DNA of 64,000 bases from Bacteroidota bacterium (GCA_963169325.1 CAUJEY010000190.1:1-64000); one strand, 5' to 3'. Positions 9,501-17,317 are shown, counted from the stretch's first letter. Numbers and translations: made by a program. Notes: generated by a model not told the origin, from the letters alone.

Positions 9501-11174
9501 TGCTTCGACAAGCGCGATCAAGTCGCGTCTTGCCTTTAGCGTTTTTCCTGAAACAGTGGCGGCGTCATCCAGAAGCAAACCAATTTTTGAGTTTTCATCC
9601 GGTGTTATATCGGGTGAGCGGATTGGATACAAATAAGCCCAAATCTGCTGATATACTTCATCCGGCAATGGCTCCAGTGCCCAAAGGCGAGACATAAACA
9701 ATAATTCTTCGGCAGTCAGGTTAAAGTATTGCTCCAGGGAGATTATTTCCATCCACCAATGATCTATTTGTCCGCTCTCCGAACCAGACAAGGCAGAATA
9801 TTCCAATCCAGGCTTTACCTGATCCAAACGTGCCTGGAAACTACTTGAAGCATTAGGATTTGAAATTGGGTAATCCGGCCAGGCCGGCAGCGATGATTCG
9901 TTATTGCCGGCGGCTAACCAGATTTTACGGAGAAAATTATTGATTGCCCGCCAGTCGGCCCTGATTCGGGTAAAAGCTTCCATGATCAGGATGAAATCAT
10001 CCTTGCTCAACCGTTTTTGAGCCACCGCTTCAAAATAGGAAAACACCCCGGGCGAATCCAACAATAAATCATAGTAATCGACAATGTCATTGACATTCTG
10101 GACCCGGCTAAATATTGGATGATTAGTTGTATCCTCCGGGAAGGGGGCAAATCCTATAGCCGCTGCAAAATTGCCGTTGAAGTCATCGAAAAGGCCCGGG
10201 GAAAAACCGGCGTTGGCTTCCTTGAATTTCTGGTTTATTAGCGCCCAGTCCGGGCTGCTTGAATTTTCCTGCCGTTGTTTGAGTGCCATTAATCGTCGCA
10301 ACTCATACAGACTCAGGCCCAAGGTTTTTCCCGAAAACGTCAATACATCTTTTACATTACCACTCAGGAAGGCGATGTCGTTCGATATATTAGCTTCGCT
10401 GAAAGCGTGGGAAAATTCATAACCCTGGGCGGCATGCACTATTCGAAGGGGTTGGTTTTCGGGCAATACAAAATGAATCAGGCACATCATCGCCTCATCA
10501 AATCGTCCCGGATGTGTCTCCAGATATGCCTTATAAATATCCTGCAACTCCAGATATACCCGTTCCTGAAAAAACACCTTTACCTCGCTCACTTTTGCCC
10601 GATTAACGACGATTTCTTCTTCCGTGCGTACGTATCGAGATTTGCCATCCGGTGTTTTGCCCGCTTGTAATAAGGCCCCGGCTTCTATACGCTGCTCTCC
10701 CATACCTCGCGCCGGTTCGAACAGCAGGTGGACCCGGTCAGGTTCGGCGGGTTTGGGCATAATGCCCAGTATTTCGCGGTAAAAATGATCGAGATGACGT
10801 TGGGTAAAGCGGTTGATTTCCTGTTTTTCCAGGTCCAGCAATTCCAGAAAAGTCAGGAATAAGGTAAAGTGTGGGCGGGTTAGCCAGGCTTGTTTCTGCG
10901 GATCGTGTACAAAACGTTCCGGGTCGGCCAGAAATACCTGAATGTCGGCAATGGGCGCCGCGTTATTATATTCCAGAAATGCACTCCAATCGCCAACGGC
11001 CCGGTTGGTCAAATCATAATATTTCAGGTGTTTTGCCAGGCTGCGCGCCAGAGCAATCCAGTCCTCCAGCCCGCGCTCACAAAGTTGAAAATGTGCCGGC
11101 AGGAGCGCTTGCTGCAACCGTTGAGGCTGCGCAGTCCCTTCGCCAAGATCAATATAATGTATTTCCTGCGGCAT
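6537..11174 (-). CDS. Baseplate J-like protein (Pvc11-like)
   Basis: This 1545-aa protein is probably the main baseplate wedge protein, linking the hub to the sheath initiator. The C-terminal 250 residues have the baseplate-J fold signature: VIVLPNLRGRLPQDPLQPRL, then ARYRVRNARFLPLKVEASL, YYLQQLDAELIRYLSPWAF and GGTVYVGQILNFIEERPYVD. The N-terminal half is helical (HFTLFLTFLELLDLEKQEIN near residue 100) and the middle is beta-rich. The length is large but typical of eCIS Pvc11 proteins. It is 12 bp downstream of the PAAR-like gene, and its TGA overlaps the possible TTG start of the fibre candidate. Confidence 0.85.
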   Translation of the reverse strand: MPQEIHYIDLGEGTAQPQRLQQALLPAHFQLCERGLEDWIALARSLAKHLKYYDLTNRAVGDWSAFLEYNNAAPIADIQVFLADPERFVHDPQKQAWLTRPHFTLFLTFLELLDLEKQEINRFTQRHLDHFYREILGIMPKPAEPDRVHLLFEPARGMGEQRIEAGALLQAGKTPDGKSRYVRTEEEIVVNRAKVSEVKVFFQERVYLELQDIYKAYLETHPGRFDEAMMCLIHFVLPENQPLRIVHAAQGYEFSHAFSEANISNDIAFLSGNVKDVLTFSGKTLGLSLYELRRLMALKQRQENSSSPDWALINQKFKEANAGFSPGLFDDFNGNFAAAIGFAPFPEDTTNHPIFSRVQNVNDIVDYYDLLLDSPGVFSYFEAVAQKRLSKDDFILIMEAFTRIRADWRAINNFLRKIWLAAGNNESSLPAWPDYPISNPNASSSFQARLDQVKPGLEYSALSGSESGQIDHWWMEIISLEQYFNLTAEELLFMSRLWALEPLPDEVYQQIWAYLYPIRSPDITPDENSKIGLLLDDAATVSGKTLKARRDLIALVEAAFRSGTIQQEGYDFMLAHLPLISEINTGDFNRLLQLLEKSYYSKILAQRVAAFEAKFRLISNSTAALHNRYKLLEHSFGSLYPGGNYYVLPPYPATSTAEQDTGVLVQQLANHWYGPNISEKAQARRFLESSFHLRVREFDDFLSFFIYFETKPLDIGAWNQFYQKRNWDTLYRLVAEAQFRRDKPDLRPRKMLHDGFFAAPDATLLQTARPGESHARWQTFGRMLEERDGDPKPPPVHPAELGLVIESPLLLLNGGNRTITLTLTGNTSASPGLAGKFEFFVSVGQDKGGFFKVDDVQFPDADLLIINLKLGPDAPPLTLPSTEIFRPLKSAPILKMVWKGTPDEYKIFADWQIRDITLQVAVIGLTPDTASNDVGEVDTKKPFEPFGAHPREGSKFTFAHAEINQKDLADLTLHFDWMGKPNGKITNYYTNYLNKYPESNPWKIPQVKIFGDSESLMVDDDASSSIEITVDVPSSTIPNIILELSGDFGHDQYLLRIQELEIKQKENTTNTEVVRPALNTPYTPKLKSFTFDYTTQPEHLDKGEQGDHRVWELHPFGIAVPEPGKPLGLTPQLPNEAALYVGLEDIAPLESVNILFQVAEGSADPDMERRPVVWQYLCRTGWRSEDARTKQPLLLSDPTNGLTQSAVLRFQLPADAVNDHRLLPSGKYWLRATIREHRQSVCDLIGIHPQAISAVRVLDDSVPDDPGLALSPQTVTGLLQRRSGIKAVMQPYSSFGGRSAEKEDTFYCRVAERLSHKQRAGSARDVECLLLEQFPKLYRVKCLPADQQLHNPGMLPGQVEVIVLPNLRGRLPQDPLQPRLPVAELDRMSAWLQACGPQAARYRVRNARFLPLKVEASLRLHPGYDAAYYLQQLDAELIRYLSPWAFDDNADIRFGGTVYVGQILNFIEERPYVDNINGLRLHWQDNAGQWHATTEMAAAPWPDVIWVSAEKHKLQLAESFTPARKRRGIGEVAVEIDFMVDKHNG

Positions 11175-11186
11175 GGTTGTTTCGTG

Positions 11187-11606
11187 TTAGGTTCCTTTGT
11201 ATTTCGTATTTGTCGTGATAAATTGCCCCTGTCCGCCGGGGTAGCGGTTCATGGGGTCCGGCACGCCATTGCTGTCCATAGCCGGGCTTTGCACTTCGAA
11301 CTTTGCCTGGAACGTCGCCCCCTTCAACAGCATTTTTTTCCCGCCACTCTTCGTGTGTTGCGCCACCTGGTTCGAGGCCAGGCGGTCGATTTTCAACGTT
11401 CCGGTACCGGGTATGCTGAACGCCCCGCTGGTATACATACAGCCCGGCACCTGCAACCGGTCTTCATCGCCTTCCACGCACACGGGTTTGCCGTTGCATT
11501 TGGAAGGCCCGCTGCCCTGCAGGGTACCCGGTCGGGGCACCACGGTGGCCGGGCCGAAACTGGGCAGGAACTGTGCGATATCGCCGTCGAGGAGGATGTA
11601 GTCCAT
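11187..11606 (-). CDS. PAAR-like spike-tip candidate
   Basis: The product has 139 aa from the ATG at 11606. A second ATG at 11624 adds six residues that come from the adjacent tandem repeat, so it is less likely. The protein (MDYILLDGDIAQFLPSFGPA, then CNGKPVCVEGDEDRLQVPGC and YTSGAFSIPGTGTLKIDRLA) is short, Gly/Pro-rich and beta-type, with three or four cysteines, and has no signal peptide. Position between gp25 and baseplate J matches the small tip protein (Pvc10 or PAAR-like) of eCIS loci. Assignment is by context and general character; no residue motif proves PAAR. Confidence 0.5.
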   Translation of the reverse strand: MDYILLDGDIAQFLPSFGPATVVPRPGTLQGSGPSKCNGKPVCVEGDEDRLQVPGCMYTSGAFSIPGTGTLKIDRLASNQVAQHTKSGGKKMLLKGATFQAKFEVQSPAMDSNGVPDPMNRYPGGQGQFITTNTKYKGT

Positions 11607-11610
11607 TTTT

Positions 11611-11675
11611 TTAAATGTGGTCAATGTGATTTAAATGTGGTCAATGTGATTTAAATGTGGTCAATGTGGTCAATG
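11611..11675. repeat. Tandem 20-bp repeat (about 3 copies)
   Basis: The word TTAAATGTGGTCAATGTGAT occurs at 11611-11630 and 11631-11650 and, with changes at its end, at 11651-11670, followed by a partial unit. It fills the gap between the gp25 stop and the PAAR-like gene and supplies an extra in-frame ATG at 11624. Confidence 0.85.
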
Positions 11676-11687
11676 CAGGTTCATTGT

Positions 11688-13106
11688 TCAAATTTTCTTG
11701 AGTACAAAAACATTGAATACTGCATTTGCCGGCGTATGCCCTTTTATGTTGTAAACAAACCAATAGCCGTCCTCCCATTGGTAATTATCGCCCTCGCCGG
11801 GTGCGTCATACCACAAGACCAAAGGGCTGTCGTTGTATAGTCCGCCCTTATCTTGTCGCCATGCCTGCGTGATAAAAAAGTTTACGTTCGGGTCTCCATC
11901 GAGGTCACTATGGGTAAAAAAGGTACCCTGGTTTCGTTTGTTTTCTGTGGTGGCAAGGTGACTGAACGCTTCCAAATTTCCCAACCTGCCTTCCGGCAAA
12001 ACCAATACGTTGAAGGCTGAGCCCTGGGCAAAGTAGTGCTCGGGTAACCAGACTGCATTGGCTTCCGCCGCCGGGTTAACCTGATTGTAAATGAACCATT
12101 GTGCGCGCGCGGATTCGTATCCAACGCCAATTTCATGGTTGGATGCCACACTTTTCCGGGGTGTTACCATCAAATAAGCGTCGGGTTTGCCGTTGGAAGC
12201 CGGGTGATCGATATACATCCGGTTCATATTGGTTTCGGTATCCTTTGGTTCACCAGTATACACGAAAGCATTCGGCGATCCCTCCGGGGCGATCAGCACG
12301 TTGAAGGCATGTCCCAAATAAGAAGGATCGCCGTTATCTATTTTCAACTCCGGGTTTCGGTAGCAGATGTACCAGTGCCCATCCCGGTAGCAGACTTCTA
12401 CAGAATTGGGGTTGCTTGTACCCGCACCTAGATGGGCGGCATCGAATGCCCAAATCGAATTGACAAAAATGATGGCGTCCGGGTTCCCGTTCAGGCGCGG
12501 ATGGTATAGCCGGGTGTAATTTCCCGACCAGTCGTCTGTGTTTGCGGCATCGGCACGATGCCGGAATGCGACGAAGTGAGTGTTCTCCGTTGTGGGGGTG
12601 TCGGCCGTTTCATTCGTTGTTTGAACGGTTAATTGCGGGCTGATCTGCGGCGGCAGTGCCGGCGCTCTGTCGCGGGCGCCCACCGGCCCCAACGCACTCT
12701 CCGTCAAATAAAACGGATACACCATATTGTACCGCGTATTGGTCGTCCGCACGCGGAACCCGATCCGGATATAGATCGTGGATTGTTGCAGATCGGCCTG
12801 TATGTCGAAACTGACGTCCTCCATTTCCACACGGGTTTCGTGCATCCGGACGGCGTTGGTGACGGCGAGGCGCAGGTTGTTGAGCAGGCGCTGGTCCAGT
12901 TCTTCGAAGAGGTAGTCGCGCAGATTACAGCCGTAGTCCTCGCGCATGACGCGTTCGCCGAGGCTGGTGGCGAGCAGGATTTGCAGGCTTTCGAAGATGT
13001 CCTGATCATCCTGCACCAGCACCACGTCGGCGCCCCCGGCTGTGAAAGCCGGCGGGAAGGCCCAGCCCGTGCCGATAAAATTGCCGTTTGGAGATCGTCC
13101 GTTCAT
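11688..13106 (-). CDS. gp25-like baseplate wedge protein fused to three C-terminal beta repeats
   Basis: The protein has 472 aa from the ATG at 13106, eleven bases after the stop of the 66-aa gene; an ATG at 13184 would overlap that gene by 68 bp. Residues 1-145 are a gp25/Pvc9 protein (DIFESLQILLATSLGERVMR, REDYGCNLRDYLFE, then the LNNLRLAVTNAV helix), which joins sheath to baseplate. After a Pro/Thr-rich linker come three repeats (about 177-273, 279-370 and 378-472). Each has H-P or H-S..NG.PDA or DGDPN, an aromatic W/Y-rich strand, and an end FNVLI, FNVLV or FNVFV. They resemble DUF7452-type repeats. gp25 proteins are normally near 130-160 aa, so this fusion is unusual and may expose binding domains around the baseplate. 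Confidence 0.8.
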   Translation of the reverse strand: MNGRSPNGNFIGTGWAFPPAFTAGGADVVLVQDDQDIFESLQILLATSLGERVMREDYGCNLRDYLFEELDQRLLNNLRLAVTNAVRMHETRVEMEDVSFDIQADLQQSTIYIRIGFRVRTTNTRYNMVYPFYLTESALGPVGARDRAPALPPQISPQLTVQTTNETADTPTTENTHFVAFRHRADAANTDDWSGNYTRLYHPRLNGNPDAIIFVNSIWAFDAAHLGAGTSNPNSVEVCYRDGHWYICYRNPELKIDNGDPSYLGHAFNVLIAPEGSPNAFVYTGEPKDTETNMNRMYIDHPASNGKPDAYLMVTPRKSVASNHEIGVGYESARAQWFIYNQVNPAAEANAVWLPEHYFAQGSAFNVLVLPEGRLGNLEAFSHLATTENKRNQGTFFTHSDLDGDPNVNFFITQAWRQDKGGLYNDSPLVLWYDAPGEGDNYQWEDGYWFVYNIKGHTPANAVFNVFVLKKI

Positions 13107-13116
13107 GGTTTGGCTA

Positions 13117-13317
13117 TTATTTGGCGCTTTGGCGTTCGGTGGCGCGGTCCGGCGCCGGGGCGGGGTTCTGTCCGTTGTCGCCACTCACCTGCTGCGATGC
13201 TTGTTCCTGGATTTTGCCGATCAGTTGGTACACTTTGACAAAGGGAAGATTGCCCAGGCCTTCGAGGATGAGATTTACTTCGTCGGGGGAGAATTGCAGT
13301 TGAATTTCTTTTTGCAT
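13117..13317 (-). CDS. Small conserved-looking helical protein in eCIS operon
   Basis: This 66-aa product begins MQKEIQLQFSPDEVNLILEG and continues with LPFVKVYQLIGKIQEQA, giving two amphipathic helices and then a Gln/Pro/Ala-rich tail. I do not recognise a named family, but the compact SPDE..LIL..L...PF..V..LI..I pattern and the position between spike and gp25 suggest a real gene. It is the first gene after the 13318-13775 gap, with the next gene's ATG eleven bases past its stop. Confidence 0.65.
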   Translation of the reverse strand: MQKEIQLQFSPDEVNLILEGLGNLPFVKVYQLIGKIQEQASQQVSGDNGQNPAPAPDRATERQSAK

Positions 13318-13473
13318 GGCTAATAAATAATGGTGAAAACTTTATAGTTGAGTTCTTTTAAAAAGTCTAATTGTATTATCCTGCTGAGCCAAAACGAAGC
13401 ACCAGGGGCCATTACCGTGCTACCTAAAACTGGAAATGAATTTTCCGCACGTTCCAACCCCACCCCCATCCCC

Positions 13474-13751
13474 CATAGCCATCAACTTAAGAAGATAACA
13501 ATTGACATTCAATGGATTATATGATTTAAGATTACATGATTTAAGATTACATGATTTAAGATTACATGATTTAAGATTTGCCCGTAGAGTGTACCGGCAA
13601 CTCTTAGCCAAGTGTTAGAGGTGTATGCTACGGGTAAATCTTAAATCATGTAATCTTAAATCATGTAATCTTAAATCATGTAATCTTAAATCATGTAATT
13701 CATTAATAATTAATTATATACCACGAAAAAAACCTTAAGTTGATGGCTATG
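13474..13751. repeat. Composite palindrome: 18-bp ends around inverted 4x15-bp arrays
   Basis: The outer arms 13474-13491 (CATAGCCATCAACTTAAG) and 13734-13751 are perfect complements. Inside, four 15-bp units ATGATTTAAGATTAC (13521-13580, last one degenerate) face four complementary units (13636-13695). The centre holds CCCGTAG/CTACGGG at 13581-13587 and 13628-13634. The whole can form one long stem in the gap 13318-13775 between the spike gene and the 66-aa gene, both minus strand, where I see no gene. It may separate two transcription units of the eCIS locus. Confidence 0.85.
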
Positions 13752-13775
13752 CCCCCATCCCCTCCCCCCCCTTTT

Positions 13776-15434
13776 TCATTTCACCTCCACCTGCGCCCCT
13801 TTGATCTCCACCTTCCCCGAGGCTTCGATTTTGATATCGCCGCTGCTTTTGAGTTGGATACCGCTGTCGTTCAGGATAATCCGGTTGTTGTTACCGTCTT
13901 CGAGGGTAATGGTTTTGTCGCTGCCGTTTAGGATGATTTTTTGGTCGTCTATGGTTTTTATGGAGAGGGTTTTATGTTCGTCGTCGAAGCGTATTTCGAT
14001 GCCTTCGCGGGTAAAAATGCCTTTGATATGGTTGTTTTCGTCGAGTTCATTCGCCGGGACGACAGCGGGCCGGGCGCTGCTGTACAGGCTGCCGAGCATG
14101 ACGGCTTCGCGGGGATCGTCGTTCAGGAAACCAAGCACCACTTCGTCGCCGGGTTCGGGGTAGAAGAAGATGCCGCGCTGGTCGCCGGCATCGGGGTGCA
14201 GTTGGCGGGCCCAGATGACTTCCTGCTCCACCTGCCAGGCCGGCACGCGCACGCGCACCCGGTATTGATTTTCGGGGTCGCTTTCGAAGGTATCCACCAC
14301 GCCGACATGCAGGCCGTTGATGGCCGGTAACAGGCCGGCGGCTGGCAGGGTTTGCACATCCGGGGAGGCGCGGGCGAAGGGCTCTTCGGTCAGGCCGATC
14401 TGGATGTCGGTGCGCCAGCCGGCGGGGCCGTATTCCTGCCGCACACCGGTGACGAGCGTCCGGCCGTTGAATTTGTCGCTCAGGCCCAGCAGTTCGATGG
14501 TATCCAACACGGCGATATCGCTGCGCCCGACCACGGTAAGCCAACCCCGGTGCAGCGACAGGCGGCTGCGCATCAGGCGGGCGTCGGCCCAGGCTTTCAT
14601 TTCGGTGGCGGGCCGTGCGCCAGTATTACCCAGTTTGTTTTCGGCGCCGCCGACGTGATCGGCCAGACCGGCGGGATTCAGCACCTGGTTCCCCTGGTAT
14701 ATCTGGAAAGCATCAGCGTCTTCCAGACCGGCCATTCGTTGGTTGTCGATATCCCAGGCGCCGGCCTGCACGGTTCCGAACTGTCGTTCCGCGTCGGCGC
14801 GCAGTTCCACGCCGAGTATGGGACTCATGCCGAATTCGAAGCGATGCCGGACGCTTTCGGCTATGGAGGGCCGGATAATTGTCGCCCGTCCGTCAGAAAT
14901 ATGGACGACCATAGCATTTGCCTCGGCGCGAAGCATCAGAAAATCCCAGTCGGTGCTGTCGTATTGCACGATTTCGGGATGTTTGGGGGAGGTGTCCGCT
15001 ATTTTGTCCTCTTCCAGGCCGTGCCCTTGTATCAACTCAGAAAAAATCCGGCTGTCCGTTTGGTCACGATAAATAGCGCTGCGTCGCGTCGTACACATCC
15101 GCGCGGCTTTGTCTTTCAGTTCTATAGTCAGGCGGAAAGCGTGTTCGCCGGCTTCAATGGTTTGGCCGGTGACGATGCCTTTGAACAGCCGGGTATCGCC
15201 CTGGCCGGGTGTGTTTTCGCGGCGAATAAATATTTCGATGGTTTTGCCGGGATTGAAGTGCGCGCTTTGGCTCAATACAAACTGGCGCTCGGAGATGCTC
15301 CCGTCGGCAAACACCAGCTGCGCCGACGGAACCCGGTTGAGTTCTTTCAGCACGTCTAATTGGATCAGCGGCAGGGTATTGTTCAATCGCTGTCCGTCGC
15401 TGGTAATGGTTACCGTGGTAGCGTTTAAGTTCAT
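13776..15434 (-). CDS. VgrG-like central spike protein (Pvc8-like)
   Basis: This 552-aa protein probably forms the trimeric spike under the tube. The N-terminal two thirds match the gp27/gp44-like hub fold (KTIEIFIRRENTPGQGDTRL, LFKGIVTGQTIEAGEHAFRL, YDSTDWDFLMLRAEANAMVV). An OB-fold/gp5-like segment follows (VGVVDTFESDPENQYRVRVR, FFYPEPGDEVVLGFLNDDPR, EAVMLGSLYSS). The C-terminus is a repetitive beta-helix (KTLSIKTIDDQKIILNGSDK, then SSGDIKIEASGKVEIKGAQV). The start ATG overlaps the upstream adapter stop by 4 bp. No extra C-terminal effector domain is present. Confidence 0.9.
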   Translation of the reverse strand: MNLNATTVTITSDGQRLNNTLPLIQLDVLKELNRVPSAQLVFADGSISERQFVLSQSAHFNPGKTIEIFIRRENTPGQGDTRLFKGIVTGQTIEAGEHAFRLTIELKDKAARMCTTRRSAIYRDQTDSRIFSELIQGHGLEEDKIADTSPKHPEIVQYDSTDWDFLMLRAEANAMVVHISDGRATIIRPSIAESVRHRFEFGMSPILGVELRADAERQFGTVQAGAWDIDNQRMAGLEDADAFQIYQGNQVLNPAGLADHVGGAENKLGNTGARPATEMKAWADARLMRSRLSLHRGWLTVVGRSDIAVLDTIELLGLSDKFNGRTLVTGVRQEYGPAGWRTDIQIGLTEEPFARASPDVQTLPAAGLLPAINGLHVGVVDTFESDPENQYRVRVRVPAWQVEQEVIWARQLHPDAGDQRGIFFYPEPGDEVVLGFLNDDPREAVMLGSLYSSARPAVVPANELDENNHIKGIFTREGIEIRFDDEHKTLSIKTIDDQKIILNGSDKTITLEDGNNNRIILNDSGIQLKSSGDIKIEASGKVEIKGAQVEVK

Positions 15435-16123
15435 TGCGGTGTAAGGGGTGGAAAGTGTAAAACAGTTCCGGGTTGCAGGTTTCTGAAGTCGTCGAGTCTG
15501 TTGGCGTCCGCGATCAGCAGGTAATAGCGCGAAGAGCCGTAAATTTCTTTGGCCAGCAGGGGCAGGCTGTCGCCGGCTTTGGTCACGCGCACGTGGGTAA
15601 GATCGGGAGAGCTGAGGTTGACAAAGCCGTGATCGTCATGGCCGACAAAGCGAACGTCCAGTTCGGCGCGCAATGGGTTGCCGCTCTGATCGAACAGCGT
15701 GAAATTGATTTGCAAGCTTTCTATCTGACCGTAAAAATCAACGATGCCCCATTGCAAGTGTACCACGTTAGGCTGATGTTCGTCTTCCACCACCCGGTAA
15801 CAGGTGGTCAAAAATTGGTTGACCTTTTCTTTTACCGTTGGTACGGCCAGCCCAAAGCCGGTAGCCAAGCCGAAACTTTCCGTGGCGCCCGTGCCGTCAA
15901 GCATCAGTCTGACCTGAAACGTTGCGGGTTCCTGGCCTGCAAACTCCAGGTCGCCCGCATCCGGCCCAAGGGTTCTATGATGCCTCACTTTATTCCGGTA
16001 GGTCAGCGAATACTGACTCGGATTGAACATGGCTTCAAACGACCGGGGCGGTTCATTCGAGTTTCGGCGGCGTTTCGGCGTAATCGTCAGCCGTTGCATT
16101 TTGAACGGATTCGGTATTTCCAT
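15431..16123 (-). CDS. CIS tube/LysM spike adapter (Pvc7-like)
   Basis: This 230-aa protein is an adapter between inner tube and spike. Residues 1-165 have the CIS tube-adapter pattern (EAMFNPSQYSLTYRNKVRHH, then FAGQEPATFQVRLMLDGTGA). The C-terminus has a LysM-like module near 175-228 (VTKAGDSLPLLAKEIYGSSR, then IADANRLDDFRNLQPGTVLH). It starts one base after the DUF5908 stop and overlaps the VgrG-like start by four bases, so it is tightly coupled within the operon. Confidence 0.88.
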   Translation of the reverse strand: MEIPNPFKMQRLTITPKRRRNSNEPPRSFEAMFNPSQYSLTYRNKVRHHRTLGPDAGDLEFAGQEPATFQVRLMLDGTGATESFGLATGFGLAVPTVKEKVNQFLTTCYRVVEDEHQPNVVHLQWGIVDFYGQIESLQINFTLFDQSGNPLRAELDVRFVGHDDHGFVNLSSPDLTHVRVTKAGDSLPLLAKEIYGSSRYYLLIADANRLDDFRNLQPGTVLHFPPLTPQ

Positions 16124-16124
16124 T

Positions 16125-16295
16125 TCAACGTTTCTTTTTCTTTTCCAAAATAGCCAACACCTGTTTCACACAGGTCGCGACGAGGGTATCCTGGTTTTCA
16201 ATGGTGGTCGGCCGGTTGTCGGCGTTCGCTGCACCCGCAGCGCCCGCCTCGCGGGTGACCATGCGGATGACCAATTCTTTTATTTCGACAGGCAC
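16125..16295 (-). CDS. DUF5908 small protein with GTG start
   Basis: This 56-aa gene starts with GTG at 16295 and stops with TGA at 16127-16125. The translation opens (M)PVEIKELVIRMVTREAG and ends CVKQVLAILEKKKKR, matching the short DUF5908 proteins seen in Bacteroidota eCIS loci: a PVEI.ELVI strand, a variable middle and a helix with a basic end. There is no ATG upstream in frame before the tandem TTTTGAG repeat. Its role in the particle is not known. It lies between the third tube gene and the LysM adapter. Confidence 0.8.
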   Translation of the reverse strand: MPVEIKELVIRMVTREAGAAGAANADNRPTTIENQDTLVATCVKQVLAILEKKKKR

Positions 16296-16303
16296 TTTGT
16301 TAG

Positions 16304-16324
16304 TTTTGAGTTTTGAGTTTTGAG
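16304..16324. repeat. Tandem TTTTGAG repeat (3 copies)
   Basis: Three copies of the 7-bp word lie in the short gap between the third tube gene and the DUF5908 gene, immediately upstream of its GTG start. Confidence 0.8.
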
Positions 16325-16355
16325 TGCCAATGACGACGAATGACGCAATGACGAT

Positions 16356-16847
16356 TTACAAAGTCATTCGTTGGAAGCGGGAGTAGGCCAGTTCGAGGGT
16401 ATCGATGACAATGCTGTTGCTGTTGGCATCGAGGTCGGAGGATGACCAGCTCACCGGGTAGGCGCTGAAAAAGGCCCAGGCAGTGACGGGTTCATCCTTT
16501 TCATTGAGCAGCGATACCAGTACCATGCCCGGACTGAACCGGAAAGTGGACATGGACTGCTGGAACTCGTAGTTCAGCGGCGAATCGACCACCAGACCAC
16601 GTTCCAGCACCAGGTTGCTATACGTGTATTTTGTCGGCAGCCGGTGCTCGAACAGGTTTTGCCCGCCTTCTTCCAGCGAATAAGGAGACATGTTCACCCG
16701 GAATCCCGATATTTTCTGAAAACGGATATCGAGGGAATCTTTTCGCATATCCGGTTGCCTGGTTAAGAGCGACAAAGCCCCCATAATATCCGGTACGCGG
16801 AAGAAAAAATTCGCCATAAAATAATATCCGACTGGTGGTGGGTTCAT
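16356..16847 (-). CDS. eCIS inner tube protein paralogue (third)
   Basis: This 163-aa T4 gp19-like tube protein has FRVPDIMGALSLLTRQPDMR near its N-terminus, RFQKISGFRVNMSPYSLEEG, a central loop HRLPTKYTYSNLVLERGLV, and a terminal strand SIVIDTLELAYSRFQRM. It differs most from the other two tube genes and may form the specialised ring next to the spike, as Pvc5 does (inference). Its ATG overlaps the previous stop by 4 bp. ATG 16817 (MANFFFRV) is an alternative start. Confidence 0.82.
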   Translation of the reverse strand: MNPPPVGYYFMANFFFRVPDIMGALSLLTRQPDMRKDSLDIRFQKISGFRVNMSPYSLEEGGQNLFEHRLPTKYTYSNLVLERGLVVDSPLNYEFQQSMSTFRFSPGMVLVSLLNEKDEPVTAWAFFSAYPVSWSSSDLDANSNSIVIDTLELAYSRFQRMTL

Positions 16848-17317
16848 GTCTGAGCGGATTGTCTGTGAAAGGTGATCAACAGGTCGCCGGCCATCAGTTC
16901 CATCGATTCGATAGCGGCTTCGTTGGAATTCGCGTTGAAAGCGGGCGCGTCTAATTTCAGGGGAAAAGCCTGCCGCAATAGCCAGCTAATCAGCGGAGCC
17001 CCGGTTTCGTCGCAGAGGTCGATGACGATGTCGCGTTTGTCCACCTTGTTTTGCTGCACGGTTTTGATCCAGGTCAGCAGGTCGTCCCGTTGAAACACGA
17101 TGCCTCTTCGGAGTGTGACGCGCAGCGGTTGTTTCATGCCCGGCATGTATTCGGCGCCTTCTTTCCAGCTCAGGCCGTGTTTGTACGTGATCGGTTCGTA
17201 TTGCAGGCTCAACCCGGTCACCTCCGAAAAGGCCAGGGTACTGCCACCGATACTGACCCGGTAGTTGTACACGGGGAGTGGGTAGGCACTTTTGATGGTA
17301 GAGATATCGACAGCCAT
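16844..17317 (-). CDS. eCIS inner tube protein (second, gp19-like)
   Basis: The 157-aa product has LPVYNYRVSIGGSTLAFSEV at the N-terminus, GLSLQYEPITYKHGLSW, MKQPLRVTLRRGIVFQRDDL and a final EAAIESMELMAGDLLITFHR. This is the usual order of tube protein strands, so it should assemble as hexameric rings inside the sheath. It is clearly paralogous to the gene at 17337-17855, sharing YPLPVYNYRV and ESMEL.A. Twenty bases separate it from that gene. Confidence 0.88.
   Translation of the reverse strand: MAVDISTIKSAYPLPVYNYRVSIGGSTLAFSEVTGLSLQYEPITYKHGLSWKEGAEYMPGMKQPLRVTLRRGIVFQRDDLLTWIKTVQQNKVDKRDIVIDLCDETGAPLISWLLRQAFPLKLDAPAFNANSNEAAIESMELMAGDLLITFHRQSAQT

Noticed and set aside
11624..11687. Separate small gene in the tandem repeat before the PAAR-like gene
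   Set aside because: The sequence is just the 20-bp repeat; no start with a family-like product.
13521..13695. Possible CRISPR array
   Set aside because: The 15-bp units are directly adjacent without spacers and the two halves are inverted to each other; no cas genes are near.
14352..15359. 335-codon open frame on the plus strand over the VgrG-like gene
   Set aside because: No family likeness; it is the complement of a well-supported spike gene.
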